From assembly GCF_034627025.1 (NCBI RefSeq), contig NZ_CP141050.1, positions 866,001 through 930,000 on the forward strand: a DNA stretch of 64,000 nucleotides, read 5' to 3'. Below are positions 1 through 9,149 of the stretch, in pieces. Positions within the stretch are counted from its first letter, which is position 1; every line of letters starts with the position of its first letter. Under the pieces are notes generated by a model. It made no database searches, was not told where the DNA came from, and saw nothing but the letters and a program-made list of their open reading frames with translations. The position numbers and the translations under genes were made by a program. The DNA comes from Microvirga lotononidis (GTDB taxonomy: Bacteria > Pseudomonadota > Alphaproteobacteria > Rhizobiales > Beijerinckiaceae).

Positions 1-104
1 GACAGGACCGGCGTGCCGTCAGCATCGACGATCGCCACGCCGCCGCGGTGGCGCGACTCGATCAGACTCCCGCGCGTTACCTCAATGAGGAATGGATTTA
101 CCAT
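1..104 (-). CDS. L-asparaginase II family protein, N-terminal part (runs off the window)
   Basis: Only the first 34 codons lie in the window, read leftwards from an ATG at 104. The N-terminus includes the segment EVTRGSLIESRHRGG, characteristic of the thermolabile L-asparaginase II family (PF06089), which hydrolyses asparagine to aspartate and ammonia. An AGGGGA ribosome binding site sits about seven bases upstream of the ATG. The gene follows the M19 dipeptidase on the same strand with a gap of about 50 bases, so the two are probably one transcript that links peptide cleavage to release of ammonia. The catalytic residues lie outside the window. The family call rests on the N-terminal signature alone. 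Confidence 0.8.
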   Translation of the reverse strand, partial: MVNPFLIEVTRGSLIESRHRGGVAIVDADGTPVL

Positions 105-155
105 CGAAAAATCCCCTGCCTGTCTGCCGTCGAAATCACCTTTTAGCCGGCTGAT

Positions 156-1202
156 TTACTCGCCCCAGGTTCGTTCGAGGACCCTGATCCAGTTCTCCGC
201 ACAGATCTTTCGCACCGCTGCGTCGTCATATCCCCTGCTCTTCAAGAGATCGACGAGAGCTGGGAGGCGGCTGACGTCGCTCAGATCGATCGGAACCGTG
301 GTCCCATCGAAATCGGACCCAAAGCCGACCCGTTCGAGCCCGATCCGATCGACGAGGTAGTCAATATGGTTCACGAGTTCGTCGAGTTTGGTATCTGGGT
401 CCTTGCGGCCATCTGCTCGCATGAACATCGTGCCGAAATTTACGCCAACGAAACCATCAGAGTCCCGGATCGCATCGAGCTGCCGATTGGTCAGATTGCG
501 CGAATGCGGCGTCAAGGCATGAACGTTGGAGTGGCTTGCCACGAGCGGAGCGTCCGATAGGGCGGCCACATCCCAAAAACCCTGCTCGTTGAAATGCGAC
601 AGGTCGATGAGAATGCGCAACTTGTTGCATGCCCGAACCAGCTCTCGGCCCTGATCGGTCAGACCGGGCCCGATGTCGGGAGAGGATGGGAAGCGAAACG
701 GCACGCCATGGCCGAAGATGTTCGAGCGACTCCAGACCGGCCCAATGGAGCGCAATCCCGCCTGATACAGCACGTCGAGCATCTTCAGGTCGGGGTCGAT
801 CATCTCGGCCCCTTCGACGTGGAACACCACGGCAAGGGCGCCGCCTGCCATGGCCGCACGGATGTCGCGCCCGCTTCGGCAGATGCGGATGCCGCCTTCC
901 GAAGCTCGTTCCATGCGCACAAGGAGGGAGATTAGCTCATAGGTTGCCGCTTGCGCCTCTGCGAGAGACGGCGGCAGAGCCTGGGGCTTGCCGTCACTCC
1001 CCACCCCATCGGCCGACGATGGGATATAGACCGCAAACAGCCCGCCTGCGAAACCTCCGACCCGCGCGCGGGGGAGATCCAGGTGACCGGACGTCCCCTC
1101 TTTCAGGAAATCGAGTTCGGCTGTCTTCTTCCCTGATTTCCAGAGGCGAAGCAGCACATCGTTATGTCCATCAAAAACGGGTATGCGGGTTTCAGGTATC
1201 AT
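156..1202 (-). CDS. Membrane dipeptidase, peptidase family M19
   Basis: A 348-residue zinc dipeptidase of the renal/microsomal dipeptidase family. Metal ligands are visible: the H-x-D pair in FDGHNDVLLRL near residue 13, the glutamate in FHVEGAEM, a histidine in VASHSNVHAL, and the C-terminal GFGSDFDG. The family hydrolyses dipeptides and tolerates a D-residue at the C-terminal position. I place the start at the ATG at 1202, preceded by GGAAAA, rather than at 1217, because the family usually begins just before the FDGHND strand. There is no signal peptide, so the enzyme should be cytoplasmic. It is divergent from a dipeptide importer, fitting cleavage of imported dipeptides. Confidence 0.9.
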   Translation of the reverse strand: MIPETRIPVFDGHNDVLLRLWKSGKKTAELDFLKEGTSGHLDLPRARVGGFAGGLFAVYIPSSADGVGSDGKPQALPPSLAEAQAATYELISLLVRMERASEGGIRICRSGRDIRAAMAGGALAVVFHVEGAEMIDPDLKMLDVLYQAGLRSIGPVWSRSNIFGHGVPFRFPSSPDIGPGLTDQGRELVRACNKLRILIDLSHFNEQGFWDVAALSDAPLVASHSNVHALTPHSRNLTNRQLDAIRDSDGFVGVNFGTMFMRADGRKDPDTKLDELVNHIDYLVDRIGLERVGFGSDFDGTTVPIDLSDVSRLPALVDLLKSRGYDDAAVRKICAENWIRVLERTWGE

Positions 1203-1599
1203 GGTTTTCCAACGCAATAAGCCAAGCGGCGTCGTCCGGAGAGCATCTCGTGTAGGATCCCATGGGGCCTCTCGGCCAATTCAATTTCCGGCAGAAGTGA
1301 TACCGGACTTGCATAGGAGGTCGACGCGGAGGCCGGCAATGCAAAGGATGCATAAGGCATGCCATTTTCCGAATTTGTCAGGCAAAACCTGGGCCGTATA
1401 GGTTCTTGCTCAGGCGGAGGGGCTCCGAAGACTGAGCGCATTCGAAACCGCATGGTTCTCAATGCAACACTAGCACAGGATTTCGGAGCGACCTGAAGCA
1501 CTCAGAAACGCGAAGGGCTGCCAATCCGCGACCGCCGGTTGCGAGTGGCAGTAAGAATGGCCTGGAAGGCCGGACCCTTCTCAACAGAGGTGATACGGG
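1203..1599. promoter_or_regulatory. Divergent intergenic region between dipeptidase and peptide importer
   Basis: About 400 bases with no credible gene; the open frames here do not resemble proteins I know. It must contain the promoters for the leftward dipeptidase and the rightward importer. An AGAGGTG ribosome binding site lies upstream of the ATG at 1600. I could not pick a convincing operator. Confidence 0.5.
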
Positions 1600-3198
1600 A
1601 TGCTTAATCGGCGCACATTTCTCGCAAGTTCCGCAGCTGCATCGTTCTTCAGCTATGGGGGTCTGTCGGCGGCCTTCGCTGACACGCCCAAGGATATCCT
1701 CGTCGTGGCACAGCAGCTCGACAACATGACGAGCCTCGATCCACACGAGAGCTTCGAGGCGGTGGGAAGCGAAATCAGCAGCAATTGCTACCAGAAGCTG
1801 ATCAAGGCCAACCTGGACAAGCCGTCCGAGGTCGTGGGCGATCTGGCGGAATCCTGGGAAACAGGCGCCGACGGCAAGACCGTCACCTTCCGGCTGCGCA
1901 AGGATGCGAAATTCGCCAGCGGCCAGCCCGTCACGGCAGAGGACGCGGCCTTCTCTCTGCAGCGCGCTGTGATCCTGAACAAAGGTCCGGCCTTTATCAT
2001 CAACCAGTTCGGATTTACGAAGGAGAATGCGGCGGAGCGCATCAAGGCCAAGGACGCCAACACCCTAGTGCTGACGCTGCAGGAGCCCACCTCCCCGTCC
2101 TTCCTGCTTTACTGCCTCTCCGCCAATGTCGGCAGCGTAGTCGAGAAGAAAGTTGCCCTCGAGAAAGCCCAGAGCGACGATCTCGGCAATGGCTGGCTGC
2201 GCCAGAACACCGCCGGCTCCGGCGCGTGGGTGCTGCGCTCCTGGAAGCCGAGCGAGAGCATCATGCTCGACGCCAATCCGAACGGGTCGTATAAAGGCAA
2301 TATCAAGCGTATCATCCTCCGGCACATCGTCGATCCGTCGGCGCAGCTCCTGATGCTGCAGAAGGGCGACGCAGACGTCGCCCGTAATCTGACCACCGAG
2401 CAGCTCCGCACGCTCAAGGGCGATGCCAACTACAACCTCGTTCAGTCGGGCGTGGCGTCTCTGATGGTCATTTCCATGAACCAGATGACTCCCAACCTGG
2501 CGAAGCCGCAAGTCTGGCAGGCGATCAAGTGGGCTCTCGACTACGAGGGCATTCAGAAGAACATCGTTCCCCTGACCCATATCGTGCATCAGACCATGGT
2601 GCCGAAGGGATTCCCGGGCGCCATCGAGGACAAGCCCTATCAGAAGAATGTGGCGAAGGCGAAGGCGCTGCTGGCTGAGGCTGGTCTTACCGACGGCTTC
2701 GAGGTGACCATGGATCACTACTCGGCGCAGCCCTATCCTGACATCGCCCAGACCATCCAGGCGAATCTCGCCGAGATTGGCATCCGCGTGAAGCTGATGG
2801 CATCGGAGAACCGCCAGGTCCTGACCAAAATGCGTGCCCGTCAGCACGAGCTCATCCTGACGGCCTGGGGCTCCGACTACTTCGATCCGAACACCAACGT
2901 GGAGGCGTTCTGCGTCAACACGGATAACGGCGAGAATGCCCTCAATCGCACCCTCGCTTGGCGCTCGTCCTGGCAGGACAAACAGATAACGGATCGCTCC
3001 AACGAGGCTCTGAAGGAGCGTGACCCGGCCAGGCGCATCGCTCTCTACGAGCAGCTCCAGCGCGATCACATGGCCAACAGCCCCTTCGCGATCATGATGC
3101 AAGGGATCACGACGGCGGCCTGCCGCAAGAATATCTCGGGTGTCCGCCTGGGCACGCTCTCGGACACTCATACCTACTCTGGAGCCAGCAAGGCGTGA
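1600..3198 (+). CDS. Peptide ABC transporter substrate-binding protein (SBP family 5, Dpp/Opp type)
   Basis: A 532-residue solute-binding protein of the DppA/OppA/NikA class (PF00496). The N-terminus has an RR-T-F-L motif and a hydrophobic stretch ending near AFADTP, a twin-arginine-like signal peptide, so the protein is periplasmic. Typical family features follow, including LAESWE and FRLRKDAKFASGQPVTAEDA near residues 80-125. It is the first gene of a five-gene importer operon (3195-6674) joined by ATGA overlaps. Neighbouring dipeptidase, D-aminopeptidase-like and D-amino acid transaminase genes suggest the ligand is a small peptide, perhaps with D-residues. Substrate cannot be read from sequence alone. 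Confidence 0.9.
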   Translation: MLNRRTFLASSAAASFFSYGGLSAAFADTPKDILVVAQQLDNMTSLDPHESFEAVGSEISSNCYQKLIKANLDKPSEVVGDLAESWETGADGKTVTFRLRKDAKFASGQPVTAEDAAFSLQRAVILNKGPAFIINQFGFTKENAAERIKAKDANTLVLTLQEPTSPSFLLYCLSANVGSVVEKKVALEKAQSDDLGNGWLRQNTAGSGAWVLRSWKPSESIMLDANPNGSYKGNIKRIILRHIVDPSAQLLMLQKGDADVARNLTTEQLRTLKGDANYNLVQSGVASLMVISMNQMTPNLAKPQVWQAIKWALDYEGIQKNIVPLTHIVHQTMVPKGFPGAIEDKPYQKNVAKAKALLAEAGLTDGFEVTMDHYSAQPYPDIAQTIQANLAEIGIRVKLMASENRQVLTKMRARQHELILTAWGSDYFDPNTNVEAFCVNTDNGENALNRTLAWRSSWQDKQITDRSNEALKERDPARRIALYEQLQRDHMANSPFAIMMQGITTAACRKNISGVRLGTLSDTHTYSGASKA

Positions 3199-4208
3199 AT
3201 AAGCGACTCGGTGCACTGGCGGGTCTTCTCGCCAGCGTCTCTCTTACCCTGCTCGGGCTCGTCATCGTCACCTTCCTGATCGGGCGCGTCATGCCCATCG
3301 ACCCGGTTCTCGCCGCGGTCGGGGACAACGCGCCTCAGGAGGTGGTCGAAAGGGCCCGTCAGGAAATGGGTTTCGACCAGCCTCTGCTGCAGCAATTCCT
3401 CGCCTTCGTGGGGCAATTGCTGCATGGAGATCTCGGCCGTTCGATCCTGACGAAAAATCCCGTCACCAGTGACATCGCCCGATATTTCCCAGCGACCCTG
3501 GAGCTTGCTACGGCGGCGATCATCGTCGCGGCCCTGATCGGGATTCCCCTGGGCGTATGGGCCGCAGTCCGGCAAGGCACCTGGATCGACCAGACGATCC
3601 GGGTCGTCTGTCTAGCTGGCCACTCGGTGCCAGTCTTCGTCTTGGCTCTCATATGTCTGCTCGTCTTCTACGCGGTCCTCGGAATCGCACCGGGCCCCGG
3701 ACGACAGGACATCATCTTCCAGGACATGGTCCCGCATGTGACGGGACTTCTGACCATCGATACCCTGATCGCCGGCGACTGGGATGCGTTCTGGGATGCA
3801 TTGGCGCATATGGTGCAGCCCGTCTGCATCCTGGCCTATTTCAGCATGGCCTACATCACCCGGATGACGCGCGCCTTCATGCTCGATGCCCTGCATGGGG
3901 AATATGTCATTACCGCGCGCGCCAAAGGCCTTTCGCCGGCGACTGTGATCTGGCGCCACGCCTTTCCGAATGTCGGAGTGCAGCTCGTGACCGTGCTCGC
4001 CCTGACCTATGCGGGTCTCCTCGAAGGCGCGGTCGTCACCGAGACGGTCTTCAGCTGGCCCGGGCTCGGCCAGTATCTCACGGTTTCCCTCATGAATGCC
4101 GACATGAATCCCGTCATCGGTGCGACTCTTCTGGTCGGCTTGGTCTATGTCGGCCTCAACCTCCTCGCCGATGCCCTTTATCGTCAACTGGATCCTCGTG
4201 TACGATGA
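3195..4208 (+). CDS. ABC transporter permease, DppB type
   Basis: A 337-residue inner-membrane permease (BPD_transp_1, PF00528) with an N-terminal membrane helix, a periplasmic segment (EMGFDQPLLQQFLAFVGQLL) typical of DppB/OppB, and several further helices. The EAA loop that contacts the ATPase is visible as ITARAKGLSPATVIWRHAFP. The ATG overlaps the preceding stop by four bases, indicating translational coupling. It pairs with the DppC-type permease that follows. Confidence 0.92.
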   Translation: MNKRLGALAGLLASVSLTLLGLVIVTFLIGRVMPIDPVLAAVGDNAPQEVVERARQEMGFDQPLLQQFLAFVGQLLHGDLGRSILTKNPVTSDIARYFPATLELATAAIIVAALIGIPLGVWAAVRQGTWIDQTIRVVCLAGHSVPVFVLALICLLVFYAVLGIAPGPGRQDIIFQDMVPHVTGLLTIDTLIAGDWDAFWDALAHMVQPVCILAYFSMAYITRMTRAFMLDALHGEYVITARAKGLSPATVIWRHAFPNVGVQLVTVLALTYAGLLEGAVVTETVFSWPGLGQYLTVSLMNADMNPVIGATLLVGLVYVGLNLLADALYRQLDPRVR

Positions 4209-5107
4209 GCGCAGTCCTTTCCCGCGAATGGCTTCTGGCGGAAACGCCAACATCCCGAACCCAGGCGTCCTGGGGCCGTCGGTATCGGGCCTGGCTCGAT
4301 CTCCGCTCCAATCCCCTGGCGATGATCGGGCTCACGATCGTCGTCGCCTTCGTGGTTCTGTCCCTGGCAGCGCCCCTGCTGGCGCCCCATGATCCCAGCG
4401 CTCAGGACCTCGCAAACCGCTTGGCCCGTCCTTCGGCAGCACATTGGTTGGGAACAGACGAACTCGGCCGCGACATCTATTCGCGCATTCTCTACGGCGG
4501 TCGCGTGACGCTCGGTATGGTTATTGCCGTGGTGGTTCTCGTGGCGCCGATCGGCCTCGCCGTCGGATGCATCGCCGGCTATGCGGGCGGTATCGTCGAC
4601 CGCGTCCTGATGCGCGTGACCGACATCTTCCTGGCCTTTCCCCGCCTGATCCTGGCCCTGGCCTTCGTGGCGGCTCTGAAGCCCGGGGTGGAAAGTGCCA
4701 TCCTGGCCATCGCGCTGACGACCTGGCCTCCCTATGCACGCCTCGCCCGCGCCGAGACCATGACAGTGCGCAACAGCGACTTCATCGCCGCCTGCCGCCT
4801 GACCGGTGCTCCGGCCGGACGCATCGTGCTGCGGCACGTCGCCCCGCTATGCGTCCCGAGCCTGATCGTGCGCGTCACACTCGACATGAGCTCCATCATC
4901 ATCACGGCGGCGAGTCTCGGCTTCCTCGGCATGGGCGCGCAGCCGCCATCCCCGGAATGGGGCGCGATGATCGCTACCGCCAAGCGCTTCATCTTCGAGC
5001 AATGGTGGGTTCCGACCATTCCGGGAATTGCCATCTTCCTGGCCTCCCTCGCCTTCAACTTCCTGGGGGACGGCCTGCGCGACATCCTCGATCCAAAGCA
5101 ACGATGA
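4205..5107 (+). CDS. ABC transporter permease, DppC type
   Basis: A 300-residue permease starting MSAVLSREW at the ATG at 4205, which overlaps the preceding TGA. The open frame extends further upstream inside the DppB gene, but that part is a shadow. The protein has the DppC layout: a cytoplasmic N-terminus, one helix (MIGLTIVVAFVVLSLA), the LAPHDP and HWLGTDELGRDIYSR segments characteristic of the family, then four to five helices. The EAA loop appears near FIAACRLTGAPAGRIVLRHV. It forms the channel with the DppB-type subunit. Confidence 0.92.
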   Translation: MSAVLSREWLLAETPTSRTQASWGRRYRAWLDLRSNPLAMIGLTIVVAFVVLSLAAPLLAPHDPSAQDLANRLARPSAAHWLGTDELGRDIYSRILYGGRVTLGMVIAVVVLVAPIGLAVGCIAGYAGGIVDRVLMRVTDIFLAFPRLILALAFVAALKPGVESAILAIALTTWPPYARLARAETMTVRNSDFIAACRLTGAPAGRIVLRHVAPLCVPSLIVRVTLDMSSIIITAASLGFLGMGAQPPSPEWGAMIATAKRFIFEQWWVPTIPGIAIFLASLAFNFLGDGLRDILDPKQR

Positions 5108-5937
5108 TGCTGGTTGACATCAACAATCTCCGGATTTCCTTCAAAACTCGGACGGGTACTTTCGAGGCCGTGCGCGGCGTGTCGATGGCGATTGGGACCG
5201 AGAAGCTCGGCATCGTAGGGGAAAGCGGCTCGGGAAAGTCGCTGACCGCGCGTGCCCTGATGCGCCTGCTGCCTCCGAACGCCAGCATTGCGGCAGACCG
5301 GCTGACCTTCGATGGCATTGACATCCTCAACGCCGACGAGCGGACCATGCGGCGTATTCGCGGGAAGCGGGCCGGGTTCATCCTTCAGGACCCGAAATAT
5401 TCCCTCAATCCCGTCATGACCATCGGACGGCAGGTGGCGGAGGCCTGGCGCACCCACAAGGGCGGCAGCCGCAAGGAAGCTACCGAGGCGGCCATCGACC
5501 TTCTCGATCAGGTCCGTATCCGGGAGCCGCGCAAGGTCTACGACCTCTATCCGCATGAGGTCTCTGGAGGTATGGGCCAACGCGTCATGATCGCCATGAT
5601 GCTGGCCCCCGATCCGGCACTGCTCATTGCCGACGAGCCGACGAGCGCCCTGGACGCCACGGTTCAGGCGGAGATCCTGCGACTGATGGAGGATCTCGTG
5701 TCCCGGCGCGGCATGGGTCTCATCCTCATCAGCCACGATTTGCCTCTGGTTTCCCATTTCTGCGACCGTGTCGCAGTCATGTATGCCGGACGCATCGTTG
5801 AGGAGGTTGGTGCTGGCAACCTCGCTCAGGCAAGGCACCCCTATACGCGCGGCCTGCTCAACTGCCTGCCTTCCCTCATCCATCCCAAACCACGTCTGCC
5901 GGTCCTTAGCCGCGACGCAGCATGGCTTCAATCATGA
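5104..5937 (+). CDS. Peptide ABC transporter ATP-binding protein, DppD type
   Basis: A 277-residue ATPase with Walker A GESGSGKS near residue 40, a Q-loop FILQDPKYSLNP, signature SGGMGQRV, Walker [14 protein letters not shown] and a switch histidine in LILISHDLPLV. It hydrolyses ATP to power the importer. The ATG at 5104 overlaps the DppC stop, and the extra frame upstream of it lies inside DppC. The C-terminal oligopeptide-transporter extension is short. The signature is SGGMGQ rather than SGGQRQ, a variation often seen in DppD-type subunits. Confidence 0.92.
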   Translation: MMLVDINNLRISFKTRTGTFEAVRGVSMAIGTEKLGIVGESGSGKSLTARALMRLLPPNASIAADRLTFDGIDILNADERTMRRIRGKRAGFILQDPKYSLNPVMTIGRQVAEAWRTHKGGSRKEATEAAIDLLDQVRIREPRKVYDLYPHEVSGGMGQRVMIAMMLAPDPALLIADEPTSALDATVQAEILRLMEDLVSRRGMGLILISHDLPLVSHFCDRVAVMYAGRIVEEVGAGNLAQARHPYTRGLLNCLPSLIHPKPRLPVLSRDAAWLQS

Positions 5938-6674
5938 TCGACGTTGACAGCTTGCGCGTCCGTTTCGGCAGCAACGAGGTGGTCAAGGGCGTTTCGTTCC
6001 ATGTTCCCGTCGGGGGCAGCTTCGGCATCGTCGGGGAGAGCGGCTCCGGCAAGTCGACCGTCCTTCGTGCCATCTCCGGCCTGAATGCCGAATGGTCAGG
6101 ACGCATCGTGATCGAGGGCGAGACCATGAAACCCCGCCGCGACCGAGCGTTCTTCCGGAAGGTCCAGATGGTCTTTCAGGACCCCTACGGCTCTCTGCAC
6201 CCCCGCCAGACCATCGACCGCATCCTGAGCGAGCCCCTGCTGGTGCACGGGATCGGCGAGATCGAAGCACGTATCGAGAAGGTTCTGGCCGAAGTCGCGT
6301 TGCCGAGTACCGTGCGCTTCCGCTACCCGCATCAGCTCTCCGGCGGCCAGCGTCAGCGCGTCGCGATCGCGAGAGCGCTGATCGCCGAGCCGGAAATCCT
6401 GCTTCTCGACGAACCGACCAGCGCCCTCGATGTGTCGGTCCAGGCGGAAATCTTGAATCTCCTCGCCGATCTCCGGGAGACGCGCCGCCTGACCTATGTC
6501 CTCGTGAGCCACAACCTTGCCGTCGTCACGCATCTCTGCCCGCAGGTCGGAGTCATGATCGGCGGCGAAATGGTCGAGCAGCTGAGCGCAGAAGACCTGC
6601 GCGCCGGTAGGATCCATCACCCGCACACGTCGCAGCTGCGCGCGCTCAGCGTCGATCTCGAAGAGGTCGCGTGA
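5934..6674 (+). CDS. Peptide ABC transporter ATP-binding protein, DppF type
   Basis: A second ATPase of about 246 residues: Walker [11 protein letters not shown]-loop MVFQDPYGSLHPRQT, signature [15 protein letters not shown], Walker [12 protein letters not shown], and switch histidine in VLVSHNLAVV. Two starts are possible, 5922 (MASIM) and 5934 (MIDVD). I chose 5934 because it forms the same ATGA overlap seen at every other junction of this operon. It should form a heterodimer with the DppD-type ATPase and closes the importer operon. Confidence 0.9.
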   Translation: MIDVDSLRVRFGSNEVVKGVSFHVPVGGSFGIVGESGSGKSTVLRAISGLNAEWSGRIVIEGETMKPRRDRAFFRKVQMVFQDPYGSLHPRQTIDRILSEPLLVHGIGEIEARIEKVLAEVALPSTVRFRYPHQLSGGQRQRVAIARALIAEPEILLLDEPTSALDVSVQAEILNLLADLRETRRLTYVLVSHNLAVVTHLCPQVGVMIGGEMVEQLSAEDLRAGRIHHPHTSQLRALSVDLEEVA

Positions 6675-6723
6675 GCCCGCTTCTTGCGTAGGCCATCCCT
6701 CTCTTTCGGTTCAGGATATAACC

Positions 6724-8247
6724 ATGTCTTTTGCTTTGTCCGAATTGCACTGGTCATCGGCCGCGGAAACGGCGGCAAAGATCGCGGATGCCTGGAGGCA
6801 GGAGGCTGGCCCCGGTGGCGCGATTGTGATCTTCGACGAGAACGACATCCGGGAGGAATCCTGCGGCGGCCTAGAAAGTCTCGCCACAGGCGTTCCGTTC
6901 TCGGGCCACAGCGTGGTGCGCTACGCATCGATCACCAAGCACATCTTCGCCGCCATGGCCCTGCGCCATGACGACAAGATCGGTCTTGACGATCGACTGG
7001 GCTCCCACCTGCCGGGCCTGCGCGGTTCCATGGCGGATGTGACCGTCGGACGTGCCCTCGACATGACGGGTGGACTGCCCGATGTGCGCGACACTCTCTC
7101 GCTCCTGGGGCTTTCCGTTCACACCGCAACGGAGGCGCAGCCGATCCTGGACTTTCTTGACAGCCTCGGAGAGTTGAATTTCCCGGCAGGTCAGGAGATT
7201 TCATACTCCAACACGGGCTACCGCCTCATTGAAGCCGCTCTGAAGAACAAAGGCCTGCTGTTCGACGAGATGGTGCAGGAGCGGATCTCCCGTCCCCTCG
7301 GAATCGCCTTTCGTGCTCCCGAATTGTGGTTCGACCCCGTGCCAGACTTGGTTCCGGGCTATTGGCGCTCCGAACATGGCTGGCAGCTCGGAAATGCCGG
7401 GCTGCATCTCTCGGCGTCCGGCAGCCTGACCGGGAGCGCGCACGATCTTGCGATCTGGCTGCAGGCGCTCCTGGGCAACAGAGGCCCCGGCGCAGGTTGG
7501 CTCGAGCGCCTCTCTGCCCCCCGGTACCTTACGGATGGACGGCCAACCCAGTACGGGCTCGGCCTCGCCTGGTCGCAGATTGGCGGCAATCGTCTGGTCG
7601 GGCATGGCGGCGCCCATGCAGGCTATAAGAACTACTTCCTTATCGACCCGCAGCGTCGGGCAGGCGTTGCGCTCGTCTCAAATCGCGAGGACACACTACC
7701 CTCAGGGCTTGCCCTCCAAGTGATGGCGGCGCTGCTCGGGGAGGCCCTTCCCGCGCGCAGCACGCGCATCCCCGATGGACTTTACGCGGCCGAGGAGGGA
7801 CCGTTCTGGCTCGAGATGAAGGATGGCGCCGCTACATTCCTTGGAGCCGGAGAGACCCTCTATGAGGGCGAGGATGGATGGTCCGTTTCCCTTTCGGCTC
7901 ACATGCCGATGCGCCTGCGCTGGACGGGCGGGGCTGTCGAGGGCGAGATCGGACATGCCACGCGCCGCTTCGTCCCGGTCCGGCCCGACGATTGCCTGTC
8001 GCGTGTTCAGGGACATTGGGTGTGCCGGGCCTATCACTCAGATTTCGAGATCAGGGGCGACAGGCTTGAGATGGGCATCGGTCCAGCTCGGACGAGCGCG
8101 CCGCTCTCATCCCTGGGTGGCAACAGGCTTCTCATGGACGGCAAGGATGGCCCCTGGACGAAACGCTCCAGTCTCGTCTTCAAGGGCAACCGTGTGGGAC
8201 TGTTCCTGAACCGCAGCCGCGTGATCCAATTCGAACGGGCTGCCTGA
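6724..8247 (+). CDS. Serine hydrolase of the class C beta-lactamase / D-aminopeptidase family
   Basis: A 507-residue protein with the penicillin-recognising hydrolase motifs: S69-x-x-K72 in RYASITK, Y161-S-N163 in EISYSNTGY, and the H-x-G-type motif GHGGAHAG near residue 298. After the catalytic domain come about 170 residues of beta-rich sequence, matching the three-domain, roughly 520-residue layout of Ochrobactrum D-aminopeptidase (DAP). DAP releases N-terminal D-amino acids from peptides. No signal peptide is visible, so it should be cytoplasmic. It lies about 50 bases after the importer and faces a D-amino acid transaminase, which supports a D-peptidase role over a beta-lactamase or esterase role. 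Confidence 0.8.
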   Translation: MSFALSELHWSSAAETAAKIADAWRQEAGPGGAIVIFDENDIREESCGGLESLATGVPFSGHSVVRYASITKHIFAAMALRHDDKIGLDDRLGSHLPGLRGSMADVTVGRALDMTGGLPDVRDTLSLLGLSVHTATEAQPILDFLDSLGELNFPAGQEISYSNTGYRLIEAALKNKGLLFDEMVQERISRPLGIAFRAPELWFDPVPDLVPGYWRSEHGWQLGNAGLHLSASGSLTGSAHDLAIWLQALLGNRGPGAGWLERLSAPRYLTDGRPTQYGLGLAWSQIGGNRLVGHGGAHAGYKNYFLIDPQRRAGVALVSNREDTLPSGLALQVMAALLGEALPARSTRIPDGLYAAEEGPFWLEMKDGAATFLGAGETLYEGEDGWSVSLSAHMPMRLRWTGGAVEGEIGHATRRFVPVRPDDCLSRVQGHWVCRAYHSDFEIRGDRLEMGIGPARTSAPLSSLGGNRLLMDGKDGPWTKRSSLVFKGNRVGLFLNRSRVIQFERAA

Positions 8248-8251
8248 AGAA

Positions 8252-8290
8252 GGGAGGGGTCTCCGCGGCCCGGCCGCGGAGACCCCTCCC
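8252..8290. terminator. Bidirectional hairpin terminator between convergent genes
   Basis: A perfect inverted repeat with 19-base arms (8252-8270 and 8272-8290) around a single central base, very GC-rich. It occupies nearly the whole gap between the convergent serine hydrolase and transaminase genes, leaving only a few bases on each side. There is no long T-tract, but the position between two stop codons and the arm length make a shared terminator the natural reading. Confidence 0.8.
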
Positions 8291-8294
8291 CGGT

Positions 8295-9149
8295 TCACTG
8301 CGACGTGGTGCGCGCGAAGTCAATATAGATCTCACGCAGACGCTTCGCGACCGGACCCGGCTTGCCATCGCCCACCGGAGCGCCATCAATCGTTACCACG
8401 GGCTGCAGGAAGCTCGAAGCGCTGGTGATGAACGCTTCCTTGGCGGCCCGCGCCTCCTCGACGGAGAAGGCCCTCTCCTCGATACGGATCTGACGCTCCT
8501 CTGCCAGGGCGATAAGAGCCTTACGCGTGCATCCCGGCAGGATGGCGTTGGAATTGGGACGTGTGACGATCACATCGTTCCGGGTCACGATGAAGACGGT
8601 CGACGAGCCGCCTTCCGTAATTAGTCCATCCTCGACCATCCAGGCTTCCTGACAGCCGGCTTCCGCCGCAGCCTGCTTGGCGAGGACCTGAGCTAGGAGA
8701 GCCACGCTCTTGATGTCACGCCGGGCCCAGCGGATATCAGGCAGGGTTTTCACCGCAATGCCGTTCCGGGCGGCCGGAGAATCGACGATGTTCTTGACTT
8801 GGGTAAATATAACAAGGGTCGGCTTCACACCCTTCGGAAAGGCGAAGTCTCGGTCGGCCGCGCCACGGGTCACCTGCAGATAGACGACCCCTTCGACGAG
8901 ATCGTTACGGGCGATGAGCTCCTTCTGGATTTCCTCGATGCGCTCCAGAGTTTCCGGCAGAGGCAGGGCGATCTCCCCGACCGAGCGGGCTAGCCGGACG
9001 AGATGCGCCTCGTTGTCGACGAGCTTGCCATCGAGCACCGCCGAAACCTCGTAGATCCCGTCAGCGAATAGGAACCCGCGATCGAGGATCGATATGCGGG
9101 CCTCGTCGAGTGGCACGAACTCTCCATTCACATAGGCAATGCGGCTCAA
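8295..9149 (-). CDS. dat: D-amino acid transaminase (class IV PLP aminotransferase)
   Basis: A 284-residue fold-type IV aminotransferase. The N-terminal segment YVNGEFVPLDEARISILDRGFLFADGIYE splits into the usual D-alanine transaminase pattern. The PLP lysine lies in the RRDIKSVALLA segment near residue 145, and the phosphate-binding LITEGGSSTVF follows. The enzyme interconverts D-amino acids and 2-oxo acids, typically D-Ala plus 2-oxoglutarate to pyruvate plus D-Glu. It is convergent with the D-aminopeptidase-like gene and would process the D-amino acids that enzyme releases. A branched-chain (L) specificity is possible for the family, but the DRGFLFADG pattern favours the D-type. Confidence 0.85.
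   Translation of the reverse strand: MSRIAYVNGEFVPLDEARISILDRGFLFADGIYEVSAVLDGKLVDNEAHLVRLARSVGEIALPLPETLERIEEIQKELIARNDLVEGVVYLQVTRGAADRDFAFPKGVKPTLVIFTQVKNIVDSPAARNGIAVKTLPDIRWARRDIKSVALLAQVLAKQAAAEAGCQEAWMVEDGLITEGGSSTVFIVTRNDVIVTRPNSNAILPGCTRKALIALAEERQIRIEERAFSVEEARAAKEAFITSASSFLQPVVTIDGAPVGDGKPGPVAKRLREIYIDFARTTSQ

Noticed and set aside
2065..3216. 383-codon frame opposite the peptide-binding protein gene
   Set aside because: Antisense shadow in GC-rich coding DNA, with no recognisable domain, overlapping a clear SBP family 5 gene.
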